A stretch of 49,269 nt of DNA from a virus, in the IMG/VR virus record IMGVR_UViG_3300004369_000650, positions 1-49,269 of that record, one strand, 5' to 3'. This document shows positions 31,273 through 39,473 of this stretch, piece after piece (the first letter of the stretch is position 1; every line of letters starts with the position of its first letter). Under the pieces are notes generated by a model that saw only the letters and a list, made by a program, of their open reading frames with translations, had not been told where the DNA came from and did not search any database. A program made the position numbers and the translations under genes.

Positions 31273-33538
31273 TAGTATCTACACTTGGTTGTGAAAAGTC
31301 TACTTCCACAGACTTTACTTCAAAATTTATTTCTTCATTTTTGTAATCAACAACAATTATTGTGTTGCTAGGAATATTTTCAAAAATGATCTTTCTACTT
31401 AGCGGAATTTTAATTAATTCGTTAATTTTACGTCCGATAGGTCTTGCACCCATCTTAGGATCGTAGCCAACATTTGCAATATATTTAATTGCTTCTTCAG
31501 TTAAACGTACACGCATTTCTTTTTCGCCGAGCAGGTCATTGAGTTCGTTCACAAACTTGCAAACAATTTTCTTGATAGCTTGTTCGTTAAGTTTACTAAA
31601 CTTACAAATGCCATCGAGCCTATTACGGAACTCTGGCTTAAAGAAGTTTTTAACCGCTTTGTCGTCCTCGCCTTGTTTTTGGAAATCACGACCAACGCCG
31701 ATAGCGTTAGCATCGCCAGCCGCGGCGCCAAGATTTGATGTCAGGATAATAATTGCATTACGTGCGTCAGCTTTCTTACCATTACTACTTGTTACAGAAC
31801 CTTCGTCTAGCAGTGTCAGCAATACATTGGTTACGTCTCGGTGTGCTTTCTCGATCTCATCAAAGAGTATGACACAATTAGGATTCTTCTCAATGTCTGA
31901 AACCAATAAGCCGCCACCTAGGTTACTGTCATCGTAACCCACGTAACCTGGAGGAGCACCAATCAATTTTGCTGCCGCATGTTTCTCCTGATACTCACTC
32001 ATATCATATCGTAGCAACTTCATGCCCATAAACTCACTGAGTAGTTTAGCAAGTTCTGTCTTACCTGTACCAGTAGGACCGATAAACAAATAACTTCCAA
32101 TTGGCTTGTTAACTGCTTTAAGTCCTGCTTTACTAACATACACTGTTTCTAGTAGTTGGTCAACAACTTCATCTTGCCCAAACAGTTTGTCCTTGATCTG
32201 TGCTTCCAGTTTGGTAATCATTTGATTGTCATCTCCAATACCTAACTGTTCCACAGGAATCTTAGTTGCTTTGCTAAGTGATTCTACAATATCTCTACGT
32301 GTGAGCTCCCAATCAATCTTGCGTAGTTTTACCTTTGCACAGGCTGTGTCTACAAGATCCAATGCTTTGTCTGGCAACTTCTTGTCGCTTTGATATCTAA
32401 CGCTCAGATCAACTGCACTGTCTAGTGCTTCGTCTGTGATCTTACCACCATGAAATTCTTCAAAATATTTTCGGATTCCACGTAGTATATCTTTGGCTAC
32501 CTCTGGTGTAGGCTCTTCGATGGTCATTCTATAGAATCTACGCATCAGCGCACGATCTTTTTCAAATGACTCGGTGTATTCTTCCCAAGTTGTTGATGCA
32601 ATAACTTTGACTTCGCCTTTGCCAATGGCAGGCTTAATCATATTCGCAAAGTCTACGCTAGAACCTGACCCAGCACCTGCACCACGCATTTGGTGTGCTT
32701 CGTCTACAAACAAGATACACTTCTTCTTAGACTTTAGCGCACGAATAACATTCTGTAGTTTTTCTTCAAACTCGCCTCGGTACTTAGATCCAGCAAGTAG
32801 CGTACCGATATCCAAACTCCAGATTGTATGATCTAACAGGTATTCGGGAACATTCTTTTCTACAATACGTTTGGCAAAGCCTTCTGCGATTGCTGTTTTA
32901 CCTACACCGGGATCGCCGACCATTAGTACGTTACTCTTGGTACGCTTTGCAAGTACCTGTACGATCTCATCAATTTCGTGTTCACGACCAATAACAGGAT
33001 CGATACGATCTTCTTGTGCGAGCTTGTTTAGGTTAATACAAAATTCTTCAAGGATAGCATCTGCTTGGTTGGTAGCCATAACCTGTTTGGTTGTAATACC
33101 ACTCCAGCGTTCGTTATATAGGTCTACGAGCTTGCCACGGTCAATGCCATACTTTATCATAAAGTATACAGCATGACTATTATTTTCGTTGCCGATGCTT
33201 AAGAACAAATCAATCACTTGTACATGACTACGTCCACTAAACAGTACCTGTGTAAATGAACGATTGAAAACTCTTTCTAGTGCGTGTGTTTTCTTAGGTG
33301 TAGCTTCTTTTCCTTGTACCTTAGGTACAAGGTGTATTTGCTTTCGAACATAATGGTCAATGTCTGCAACTAGTCCTTCAGTATCGATCTCCATATGTTC
33401 TAGTAGCTTATTAAATGCCGGATACGAAACAATAGCATATAGTAAGTGTTCTAGCGTAACGTATTCGTGTTTGTTTTTAACAGCATAATCCATAGCAGAC
33501 TGTACAATGGATTCGATCTCTGGATTAGATTGTATCAT
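31232..33538 (-). CDS. clpA: ClpA-like AAA+ unfoldase
   Basis: 768 residues, ClpA length (E. coli 758). Order: N-terminal Clp repeat region ([13 protein letters not shown]), first AAA module with [14 protein letters not shown] (about 208) and [12 protein letters not shown], second with [14 protein letters not shown] and [12 protein letters not shown], then the D2 small domain ([16 protein letters not shown]). There is no ClpB middle domain, so it is ClpA-type. The ClpP-docking tripeptide is IGV ([10 protein letters not shown]) where host ClpA has IGL/IGF. It may recruit ClpP poorly or act as a disaggregase. It follows dnaJ with a stop-start overlap in a late unit with holin and spanin genes nearby. 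Confidence 0.92.
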   Translation of the reverse strand: MIQSNPEIESIVQSAMDYAVKNKHEYVTLEHLLYAIVSYPAFNKLLEHMEIDTEGLVADIDHYVRKQIHLVPKVQGKEATPKKTHALERVFNRSFTQVLFSGRSHVQVIDLFLSIGNENNSHAVYFMIKYGIDRGKLVDLYNERWSGITTKQVMATNQADAILEEFCINLNKLAQEDRIDPVIGREHEIDEIVQVLAKRTKSNVLMVGDPGVGKTAIAEGFAKRIVEKNVPEYLLDHTIWSLDIGTLLAGSKYRGEFEEKLQNVIRALKSKKKCILFVDEAHQMRGAGAGSGSSVDFANMIKPAIGKGEVKVIASTTWEEYTESFEKDRALMRRFYRMTIEEPTPEVAKDILRGIRKYFEEFHGGKITDEALDSAVDLSVRYQSDKKLPDKALDLVDTACAKVKLRKIDWELTRRDIVESLSKATKIPVEQLGIGDDNQMITKLEAQIKDKLFGQDEVVDQLLETVYVSKAGLKAVNKPIGSYLFIGPTGTGKTELAKLLSEFMGMKLLRYDMSEYQEKHAAAKLIGAPPGYVGYDDSNLGGGLLVSDIEKNPNCVILFDEIEKAHRDVTNVLLTLLDEGSVTSSNGKKADARNAIIILTSNLGAAAGDANAIGVGRDFQKQGEDDKAVKNFFKPEFRNRLDGICKFSKLNEQAIKKIVCKFVNELNDLLGEKEMRVRLTEEAIKYIANVGYDPKMGARPIGRKINELIKIPLSRKIIFENIPSNTIIVVDYKNEEINFEVKSVEVDFSQPSVDTNGYIVLDQFKPKG

Positions 33539-34488
33539 AATTTATTTTTCTCTCTCGTTATTGTTTCTCTGAGTTTTGAAATTTCATTTATGGCTTCGTC
33601 GCCTTCTAACTTTGGAATAATCACGTCAATGGTGATATATAGATTTCCCCTATTACTCGTAGTGTTATCTTTATATAGTCCTTGATTGGCTATTCGCATT
33701 TTTGTGTTAGGTTGAGTGCCTGGAGGAATGGTCATGGCAAAACGCTTGCCATCGAGCGAGTCAATGACTGTGTCGCCGCCAACCATGGCATCTAGAGCAG
33801 ATATTTCTATACGTGTATGTAAGTCATCGTTATTATATGTAAACTTTTCATGTTTGTCAATAGCAATTTCAATAAACAGATCTCCCCTGGGTAAACTGGT
33901 AAACATATCGTCCCCAAGACCAGGATAACGTATACGAGTACCATCTCGGGTAGTTCTAGGAACAGTTACATAAAGTGTTTCAGACTGACCGTTACTTTTA
34001 GTAATGCTGAGTGTTTTACTTTGACTTTCTAGTAATTCTGATAAAGCAATAATTAATTTAACTCTTACATCTTTATTACGACGCTCTTGTCCAGGATTCG
34101 AACTTCCTCGCGGCGCTCTGCCGGTCATATGTCGAAATAAATCTCCAATATCATTTGGAAATGTTCCGTCATCGTATCCACCAGCATTCATACCATCATC
34201 GGTAAAAGTAAAACTAAAGTCGCCAAAATCTCCGTTACGAAAAGGATTAGTAGAACGTTGTTGTCTAAACGTATTACCAAATGGGTTTGCTCCCATTCGT
34301 CTTTGTGCATCATATTGCTGACGTGTATTGTCGTCTCTTAGAATGTGATATGCCTCGTTTACTTGCTTAAACTTTTCAGCATCTCCTCCTTTGTCGGGAT
34401 GATGCTCAGCCGCCAACTTACGGAAGGCTTGCTTAATATCCGTAGATGACGCATTTTCTTTAATACCGAGTGTAGCATAGTGAGACAT
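33535..34488 (-). CDS. DnaJ/CbpA-like J-domain co-chaperone
   Basis: 317 residues. The J domain occupies the first ~65 residues with HPD at 30-32 (LAAEHHPDKGGDAEKF). A Gly/Phe/Asn-rich stretch follows (GANPFGNTFRQQRSTNPF), then two beta-rich substrate domains (DGTRIRYPGLGDDMF, RGDLFIEIAIDKHEKF). No CxxCxGxG zinc repeats, so the type is DnaJB/CbpA. It should act on host DnaK. The pairing with clpA implies a proteostasis pair for late gene products. Start has weak upstream GCAATG context but is the only one that gives MSHYATLG. Confidence 0.92.
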   Translation of the reverse strand: MSHYATLGIKENASSTDIKQAFRKLAAEHHPDKGGDAEKFKQVNEAYHILRDDNTRQQYDAQRRMGANPFGNTFRQQRSTNPFRNGDFGDFSFTFTDDGMNAGGYDDGTFPNDIGDLFRHMTGRAPRGSSNPGQERRNKDVRVKLIIALSELLESQSKTLSITKSNGQSETLYVTVPRTTRDGTRIRYPGLGDDMFTSLPRGDLFIEIAIDKHEKFTYNNDDLHTRIEISALDAMVGGDTVIDSLDGKRFAMTIPPGTQPNTKMRIANQGLYKDNTTSNRGNLYITIDVIIPKLEGDEAINEISKLRETITREKNKL

Positions 34489-34509
34489 TGCACACTTATT
34501 TACTGCTAA

Positions 34510-34899
34510 TTATTTGATATCAAATTTATTAGAAGTGGGTTTTTTAGCAGACGCTGGGTCGGGTTTGTTTACAGGCTCAACGGTTCTTGTTGTTGTGGTT
34601 TGTGTTTCTGACACACGTATTAGTGGACTTTGTGGATCTTTACCGCTACTGCCAACACTGTTAACATATAAACCAAACCATGCGGCACCTGCACCGACCA
34701 CTACTGACACAAGACCTGCTTGGTTCATGTTTGGGTCTGGTAACGCCATAAACCATTCTACCACTCTGTAGAGTAGATAGATGTACATGCTAATAAATGC
34801 TCTTGGGAATAAACGCCAACGACTAAAATATTCTGGTGCATACCACCACCAGTCCATCTTCGGACGTGTTGGTGTTATTTCATCTCGGTCCTCGCTCAT
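34510..34899 (-). CDS. membrane protein of the lysis region, holin candidate
   Basis: 129 residues. Two hydrophobic segments (FISMYIYLLYRVVEWFMAL and AGLVSVVVGAGAAWFGLYVN) are preceded by WWWYAPEYFSRWRLFPR and followed by a long hydrophilic Thr/Pro-rich tail. This organisation and the neighbours (spanin-like pair and endolysin) suggest a class II-like holin, but no holin family is recognised and a structural role is possible. GGAG lies 8 bases before the ATG and a late-type element 35 bases upstream. Confidence 0.55.
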   Translation of the reverse strand: MSEDRDEITPTRPKMDWWWYAPEYFSRWRLFPRAFISMYIYLLYRVVEWFMALPDPNMNQAGLVSVVVGAGAAWFGLYVNSVGSSGKDPQSPLIRVSETQTTTTRTVEPVNKPDPASAKKPTSNKFDIK

Positions 34900-34933
34900 A
34901 AAACTCGCTCCTCAATTATTATTGATTATACGA

Positions 34934-34941
34934 GTATTTAC
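34934..34941 (-). promoter_or_regulatory. late-promoter-like element
   Basis: GTAAATAC on the minus strand, 35 bases before the 34899 start. Confidence 0.55.
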
Positions 34942-34953
34942 CGTTATTTTTAA

Positions 34954-35325
34954 CTATTTAGAGTCCGTATGCTGATCTTGGGAAGGCAAGTAGTAGTCTT
35001 TGTATGCTTTAATCACTGCATTTTGTTGTACAATATATCTACGCAACTCTGCAACACTTAGGCTTAGTGCTTTGTATCCGTCATCAGTTAATGCAAAAAA
35101 CACAACATCTTTACCAGAATCTTTGAGCTCTTTAAGTTTTGCTTCGACATTTTCTGGAGTTATGAGAATAAAGTCAAATGGATAACCAATAGCAGGTCTT
35201 GGAGTTTGTACAGTCAGTGGGGGACGCTCTACTACCTGAGGACTAACTGTAAGTATTTCCTTCATTGAAGTACAACCCGACACTAAGAACAGTAATGGAA
35301 TTGCTAGTAATAATACTTTTTTCAT
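34954..35325 (-). CDS. lipoprotein, outer-membrane spanin candidate
   Basis: 123 residues. The signal peptide ends with lipobox LVSGC (KVLLLAIPLLFLVSGCTS), so the mature protein is a Cys-lipidated lipoprotein. A proline-rich segment follows (VVERPPLTVQTPRPAIGYP), then a helix-rich C-terminus. Its start overlaps the end of the membrane coiled-coil gene 35322 by 4 bases. Lipoprotein plus coiled coil beside an endolysin is the o-spanin/i-spanin arrangement (Rz1/Rz-like). Confidence 0.7.
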   Translation of the reverse strand: MKKVLLLAIPLLFLVSGCTSMKEILTVSPQVVERPPLTVQTPRPAIGYPFDFILITPENVEAKLKELKDSGKDVVFFALTDDGYKALSLSVAELRRYIVQQNAVIKAYKDYYLPSQDQHTDSK

Positions 35326-35834
35326 TTCACTGATCCCCTAATACTTGATGATGATTCTTTAACTGGCTCTTCTTTTTTCTCAGTTGTACTAGGTACAAGT
35401 TCGGGACATTGGCTGTTTGTTTCACCAGGCTTTGGTTCTGCCCCGGTTACAAGTTCACCACAGCGTATAGCATCACGTGATGCACGATTGATAATCTTTT
35501 CTACAGCATCCGGTTTAGATGCCGCATCTGCTCCAATATCACGTGGCTTGCCTGCACTGTTTTGTGAAAACTTAGTGTCTAAATCACGCACACTCTTTTC
35601 AGCTGCCTGCATCTTTTTGTTTAGATCTGTGGTGATTGTCTGGACACGAGCAATGTCTTTTTGTAGCTGATCCAATGTTGCTGCCTGCTGGTTAACAACA
35701 TCCATCGCACGAGCTGTTTGTGCTTGTTGTGCTTCAAGATCACTGCGAAGAGATTGCACATAAAACCAGCCACCTGCAACAGCGCCTGCTAATCCTAGTG
35801 CTAGAGCAACTTTAAGTCCGATACTTGCAAACAT
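35322..35834 (-). CDS. membrane coiled-coil protein, inner-membrane spanin candidate
   Basis: 170 residues. One N-terminal membrane helix (ALALGLAGAVAGGWFYV) is followed by a long coiled coil (SLRSDLEAQQAQTARAMDVV, DIARVQTITTDLNKKMQAAE) and a Ser/Pro/Glu-rich C-terminus with two Cys. This is Rz-like topology: anchored in the inner membrane, spanning the periplasm. It follows the endolysin gene 4 bases later. Confidence 0.7.
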   Translation of the reverse strand: MFASIGLKVALALGLAGAVAGGWFYVQSLRSDLEAQQAQTARAMDVVNQQAATLDQLQKDIARVQTITTDLNKKMQAAEKSVRDLDTKFSQNSAGKPRDIGADAASKPDAVEKIINRASRDAIRCGELVTGAEPKPGETNSQCPELVPSTTEKKEEPVKESSSSIRGSVK

Positions 35835-35838
35835 TTTC

Positions 35839-36456
35839 TTAGCCTAATAATACTTCTAGATTACGTATCAAACGTTCTTTGCGATCATCAATGCCGTGTG
35901 TGCCACCATTAATACGTTTGGTCATTGCAGTATTATCACGTTCGTCCGCCATTGCGTTTAGACCGTTTTTCTTCCAGAACCACGCCGCACTTTCAACAGC
36001 ACCTTGTAGAGTTTCTAGGTACTCAACTGCACCCTCAAGGTCCATGCCAGCATCTGATGCAAATTTAGAATAGTTATCGTGACCAGTTAGCTGAATTGCT
36101 CCACGACCGCGGTAGCGCCATCCGTCGCCTGATTCCTCGCTGCCGTTGCCCATGCGATCTCTGTATGCACGGTTTGCAATACGTTCTGGGTTTCTGTGAT
36201 AGTAATCTTTATTATCTTGGTTGAAGTGTTTTGGCCAGACACGACATAGTGCGTCGCCAGAATAATTTAGGTTTTCTTTAAGAGCTGTGAAATCTCTGCT
36301 TTCGTGACCACACTGTGCAACAAATGCGGCAAATCGATCTTCAGTATCGATTTCATACTTAGGACATACTTCTAATAGTGCATCGTATAATGCTTCAACG
36401 TCCTTGTTAGCGGGTACCATTTCACGTAGCTGATCTACTGTTAATTCAAAGTTCAC
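35839..36456 (-). CDS. GH19 chitinase-like endolysin
   Basis: 205 residues. FAAFVAQCGHESRDFTALKE contains the catalytic Glu region of glycoside hydrolase family 19, and RYRGRGAIQLTGHDNYSKFA is the family's RGxxQLTG motif. It cleaves the glycan strands of peptidoglycan. No signal peptide, so it needs the holin to reach the wall. It leads the lysis unit under the 36486-36493 late-type element. Confidence 0.92.
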   Translation of the reverse strand: MNFELTVDQLREMVPANKDVEALYDALLEVCPKYEIDTEDRFAAFVAQCGHESRDFTALKENLNYSGDALCRVWPKHFNQDNKDYYHRNPERIANRAYRDRMGNGSEESGDGWRYRGRGAIQLTGHDNYSKFASDAGMDLEGAVEYLETLQGAVESAAWFWKKNGLNAMADERDNTAMTKRINGGTHGIDDRKERLIRNLEVLLG

Positions 36457-36485
36457 TCGAGTTCTCCATGTTATAATGCTACAGG

Positions 36486-36493
36486 GTATTTAT
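36486..36493 (-). promoter_or_regulatory. late-promoter-like element
   Basis: ATAAATAC on the minus strand, 30 bases before the endolysin start; context GCATAAATACCC resembles that at 29020. Confidence 0.6.
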
Positions 36494-37320
36494 GCTAGCC
36501 TTTTAGCTACTAAAAAGTTGCGCCATTGTTGTAGCTGAGCTTCTGTTAGATTTTTAAACACATCTCTGTGTATGCTTGCTGTGAGTACATGAGACTGATT
36601 CATTTCGTTTAATTTTTCTTCAAACATTTCATACTCGTCTCTTGCAATATTAATAGGTTCCCAATTTTGTATACCTGTATAGGTTTTGTCGTACCCATCT
36701 TCAGCAAAATAAATCCAGCTAGCATATGTTAAGAATTCAGTTATCAAGGTCGGGTACAAACTGTATTTAATATACCAGTCGATGAAATTACGTCCTTCGT
36801 GCTTTTTGATCCAATCACGTAGGCTTTTAAGTTTCTCAGTATTAAAAATGTAGGGCACGCCGCTTGGCCCAGGTTGACAGTTGGGATCTTCAATACCGAA
36901 ACGGTTTAGTAAAAAGTTCCATCCAGCTCTGAAGGGTTCTTGTATGTTTTGTAGTTTTACGTTGATGCGGTCGCCGTCAAATATAAGACTAGGATCAAAA
37001 TCTTTAACGAACCATGTTTTAGCATCAAACACAAGGCTCCAATCACTAGAGCTGTTCATACCACAGACGAGCTTGCAGAGTTGTTGACTGTCCCAGCCTG
37101 TTCCATAATCTGGTATGAGATATTGTCTACGAGTGCGTACTCGAACACGGTCTTGCATAGTTCCCCACCATGCACGATCAATTTCGTATGCTACACTTTC
37201 GTCGTCGTTGACCACAACCCAAATAGTTTCAGGTATGTTGTGAGCATACAGTTCTATACTTTTCGCTTGAACCGGTAACATATCCAGTTCGTCACGATAG
37301 ACAACTGTAATAAAATCCAT
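36490..37320 (-). CDS. DUF6492-like glycosyltransferase-fold protein
   Basis: 276 residues. GTGWDSQQLCKLVCG and WSLVFDAKTWFVKDF resemble the DUF6492 pattern (GW.sQQllKL..., .lDaKT.fvr), a predicted GT-A fold; FDAKT may replace the D-x-D metal site. PSGVPYIFNTEKLKSLRDWI fits the acceptor region. No membrane segment. It lies between the virion-type genes and the endolysin in late orientation. Probably transfers a sugar to a particle or surface target. Confidence 0.6.
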   Translation of the reverse strand: MDFITVVYRDELDMLPVQAKSIELYAHNIPETIWVVVNDDESVAYEIDRAWWGTMQDRVRVRTRRQYLIPDYGTGWDSQQLCKLVCGMNSSSDWSLVFDAKTWFVKDFDPSLIFDGDRINVKLQNIQEPFRAGWNFLLNRFGIEDPNCQPGPSGVPYIFNTEKLKSLRDWIKKHEGRNFIDWYIKYSLYPTLITEFLTYASWIYFAEDGYDKTYTGIQNWEPINIARDEYEMFEEKLNEMNQSHVLTASIHRDVFKNLTEAQLQQWRNFLVAKRLA

Positions 37321-37326
37321 TGTAAA

Positions 37327-37893
37327 TTAAATAATACCTGCTTGTGCTCTTAAGGTATTTAACTCTTCAGTTTCGGGAGCTTTACTTTTTGTGGGTATTC
37401 CGGCAAGGTCTTTGAGCTTGTCCATTTCCTTATCCTGATAACGTTCTAGGTATACAGAAGGATCTGTTGGTACTACACTTGCGAGGGCTTCAACAGTTAG
37501 AGGCATCACTTTATCAAATTGATTGCGATATGTGAACTTCCAATCTTCTTCTTGATTCTCTGTTAGGTTACACACATCTGAAATGATCTTAACAAGGTTC
37601 TCGAGTACATTCTCGTCACGATCAAACTCTACGAAAACTTCGTATTGTCCTTCTTGGTTTTCACCTGGACTAAGATCACTGTCGATTACAAAGTCATAGC
37701 CACGTTCAATAAAGCTCATTAGGTCTTTTGCGGCGTCTTTGTCGTTGACTAAAAAGTTAGCAACAACCACATCTTCGTCACGACCAATCTTGCTTTTGAA
37801 TCGATCTACTTGTACAGTTTTTTCTACTAGACCCCTATTGAGGTCGCCTTGTTCGAGACCCTCACGCAGGAGCGGTTTGTGGCTCTTCTTCAT
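37327..37893 (-). CDS. virion-type phage protein, unknown
   Basis: 188 residues, acidic. KDLMSFIERGYDFVIDSDLS and GQYEVFVEFDRDENVLENLV read as an alpha/beta domain; EEDWKFTYRNQFDKVMPLTV and a helical C-terminus follow. No family recognised. ATG 37893 was preferred to a TTG two codons upstream; GGAGACG lies upstream. It overlaps the 37862 gene, and the pair forms one late unit. Confidence 0.65.
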   Translation of the reverse strand: MKKSHKPLLREGLEQGDLNRGLVEKTVQVDRFKSKIGRDEDVVVANFLVNDKDAAKDLMSFIERGYDFVIDSDLSPGENQEGQYEVFVEFDRDENVLENLVKIISDVCNLTENQEEDWKFTYRNQFDKVMPLTVEALASVVPTDPSVYLERYQDKEMDKLKDLAGIPTKSKAPETEELNTLRAQAGII

Positions 37894-38398
37894 TTCCAAC
37901 GTCTCCGGTTACTTCTTGTTTGTCAGCGCCTGTTTCATAGGCTGTTTCTAGTTCTTCAGCATCAATAGTCTCGCCGTCTAGTTCAACACTGCCTCGATAA
38001 ATCTCTGCCATTAGGCTCTTGGGCATTGTGATTTCAACCAACCAAATTGGATAGTTTTTCAACTTGGGATAGTGTGTGCCTGGCTCATAATCATCTGAGC
38101 TTTCAACTTTTACAGGTGCTTCTAATTCACTACGACGAAAACGCACATAGCAATCATATTCTAACAGTCTCTCTGCACCTACTGGGTCTGGCATCATTTT
38201 GTAGGGCCACATCAGTGTGCAGGTAACAAAATACTTTTCGTAGATTGGGCCTTCAACAATCTCGCCGTCAATCCAGTTTTTAAAAGCATATAGGTCAAGC
38301 TCATCTAACACACGCTCAAAATCCATGAGCGTGGCCAGGCTGCTTGATGTTCCGTAGATATTTTTTACGTTATCGATAATATTGTAAAGCTGAGCCAT
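37862..38398 (-). CDS. virion-type phage protein, unknown
   Basis: 178 residues. DFERVLDELDLYAFKNWIDG, EGPIYEKYFVTCTLMWPYKM and MPDPVGAERLLEYDCYVRFR look like a conserved phage alpha/beta protein, perhaps of the neck, tail or baseplate. The C-terminus is acidic (VTGDVGNEEEPQTAPA). A late-type element lies 27 bases upstream. It is the first gene left of the divergent phoH region. Confidence 0.65.
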   Translation of the reverse strand: MAQLYNIIDNVKNIYGTSSSLATLMDFERVLDELDLYAFKNWIDGEIVEGPIYEKYFVTCTLMWPYKMMPDPVGAERLLEYDCYVRFRRSELEAPVKVESSDDYEPGTHYPKLKNYPIWLVEITMPKSLMAEIYRGSVELDGETIDAEELETAYETGADKQEVTGDVGNEEEPQTAPA

Positions 38399-38424
38399 AT
38401 TATAGGTACCTGTCCTCGTTACTA

Positions 38425-38432
38425 GTATTTAC
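38425..38432 (-). promoter_or_regulatory. late-promoter-like element
   Basis: GTAAATAC on the minus strand, 27 bases before the 38398 start. Confidence 0.55.
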
Positions 38433-38569
38433 CATGTTTAAAAAAGTTATCAGAGTTTGTTTTTATCTGTTTGACTTCAAAAATACTAGCTATACATTAC
38501 TTTTTGGATTGGTGAGTTAAATATTTTTGTGGACACATACAACCAGATCAGGTTAACACTGGTCCACTA

Positions 38570-38628
38570 AGACAAAGTTAGCCTGATTGTGTCTGCTTTA
38601 CCTTGCCCAAAGGAGGCTAACTTTGTCT
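38570..38628 (+). promoter_or_regulatory. hairpin that covers the phoH start
   Basis: Perfect 15-base arms at 38570-38584 (AGACAAAGTTAGCCT) and 38614-38628 (AGGCTAACTTTGTCT), with a 29-base loop. The 3' arm contains part of the AGGAGG box (38611-38616) and the TTG start codon (38623-38625) of phoH. In RNA carrying both arms ribosome access would be blocked. No promoter element was found in the loop. Confidence 0.75.
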
Positions 38629-39378
38629 AGAAAACGTAGAACACAAGCTCGCTTAGAGCAAAAACAAAATCGCACACACCCCCACACTGAAGAAAATCTA
38701 ATAAACTTTGAAACATATCGATCTCGTAAGACACAAATTACACTAGTACCAAAAACCCTTACACAAGAAAAGTATCTTGACTTACTGGACGATGAGTTAG
38801 CAAAGATAGTATTTGCAACAGGTCCTGCTGGTACAGGCAAAACAATGCTAGCGGTGATCTCAGCACTAAAACAATTTAGAAAAGGAGATTACAAACGTAT
38901 TGTAATTACACGCCCAGCTGTTGGCGTTGATGATGAAAAACATGGGTTTTTACCAGGCGATTTAAATTCAAAAATGGAACCTTGGACAAGACCTATATTT
39001 GATTACATCCAAGAATATTACACCAAATCCCAGATCAGTAAAATGTTAGATGAATCAGTAATAGAGATTTCTCCCCTAGCTTTTATGCGTGGTCGCACTT
39101 TTAAACATAGTTTTATTATTGCAGACGAAATGCAAAACGCGACTCCAGGTCAAATGAAAATGTTGCTTACCCGCCTTGGGGAAGGTAGTAAAATCGTAGT
39201 TACAGGTGATACAAGACAAGCGGATAGAAAGGATCCGGATAATGGCCTGTTAGATTTTAAACGACTAGTTGAAAGCTACGGAGACTTAGAATACGTGCGT
39301 GGCGTCACATTTAAAGGAAATGATATCCAACGTGACCCTGCTGTAGTAGAAGTTCTACGTTTGTACAACGAAATTTAA
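38623..39378 (+). CDS. phoH: PhoH-like P-loop ATPase
   Basis: 251 residues. FATGPAGTGKTMLAVISALK is Walker A and SFIIADEMQNATPGQMKMLL Walker B, both in PhoH form, with KIVVTGDTRQADRKD (sensor/PhoH signature) after. PhoH is common in marine phages; its role is disputed (RNA or NTP-linked). The start is probably TTG at 38623, with AAAGGAGG (38609-38616) at good distance; no ATG is available before the Walker region. It is one of only two genes on the plus strand in this part, after a bidirectional gap. The start lies in a 15-base hairpin, so translation is probably regulated. Confidence 0.95.
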   Translation: MSRKRRTQARLEQKQNRTHPHTEENLINFETYRSRKTQITLVPKTLTQEKYLDLLDDELAKIVFATGPAGTGKTMLAVISALKQFRKGDYKRIVITRPAVGVDDEKHGFLPGDLNSKMEPWTRPIFDYIQEYYTKSQISKMLDESVIEISPLAFMRGRTFKHSFIIADEMQNATPGQMKMLLTRLGEGSKIVVTGDTRQADRKDPDNGLLDFKRLVESYGDLEYVRGVTFKGNDIQRDPAVVEVLRLYNEI

Positions 39379-39392
39379 GTAATGCCAAGATA

Positions 39393-39442
39393 AGTGTATC
39401 GCGTGATAAATAACTGTGTGTATAAAAATCGCGCGATACACT
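39393..39442 (+). promoter_or_regulatory. long inverted repeat with late-promoter-like element before the TRAP-type gene
   Basis: AGTGTATCGCG (39393-39403) pairs with CGCGATACACT (39432-39442); with one T-G pair the stem extends to 15 bases (39393-39407/39428-39442). ATAAATAA (39406-39413) lies in the inner part. The ribosome box AAGGAG is outside at about 39462, preceded by palindrome CTTGTACAAG (39454-39463). It could also end the phoH transcript, but there is no T-run. Confidence 0.55.
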
Positions 39443-39473
39443 ATTATACAAATCTTGTACAAGGAGAAAATAA

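Noticed and set aside
38471-38496. A sigma70 promoter before phoH (TTGACT ... TATACA)
   Set aside because: The spacer is only 14 bases, too short for a normal promoter.
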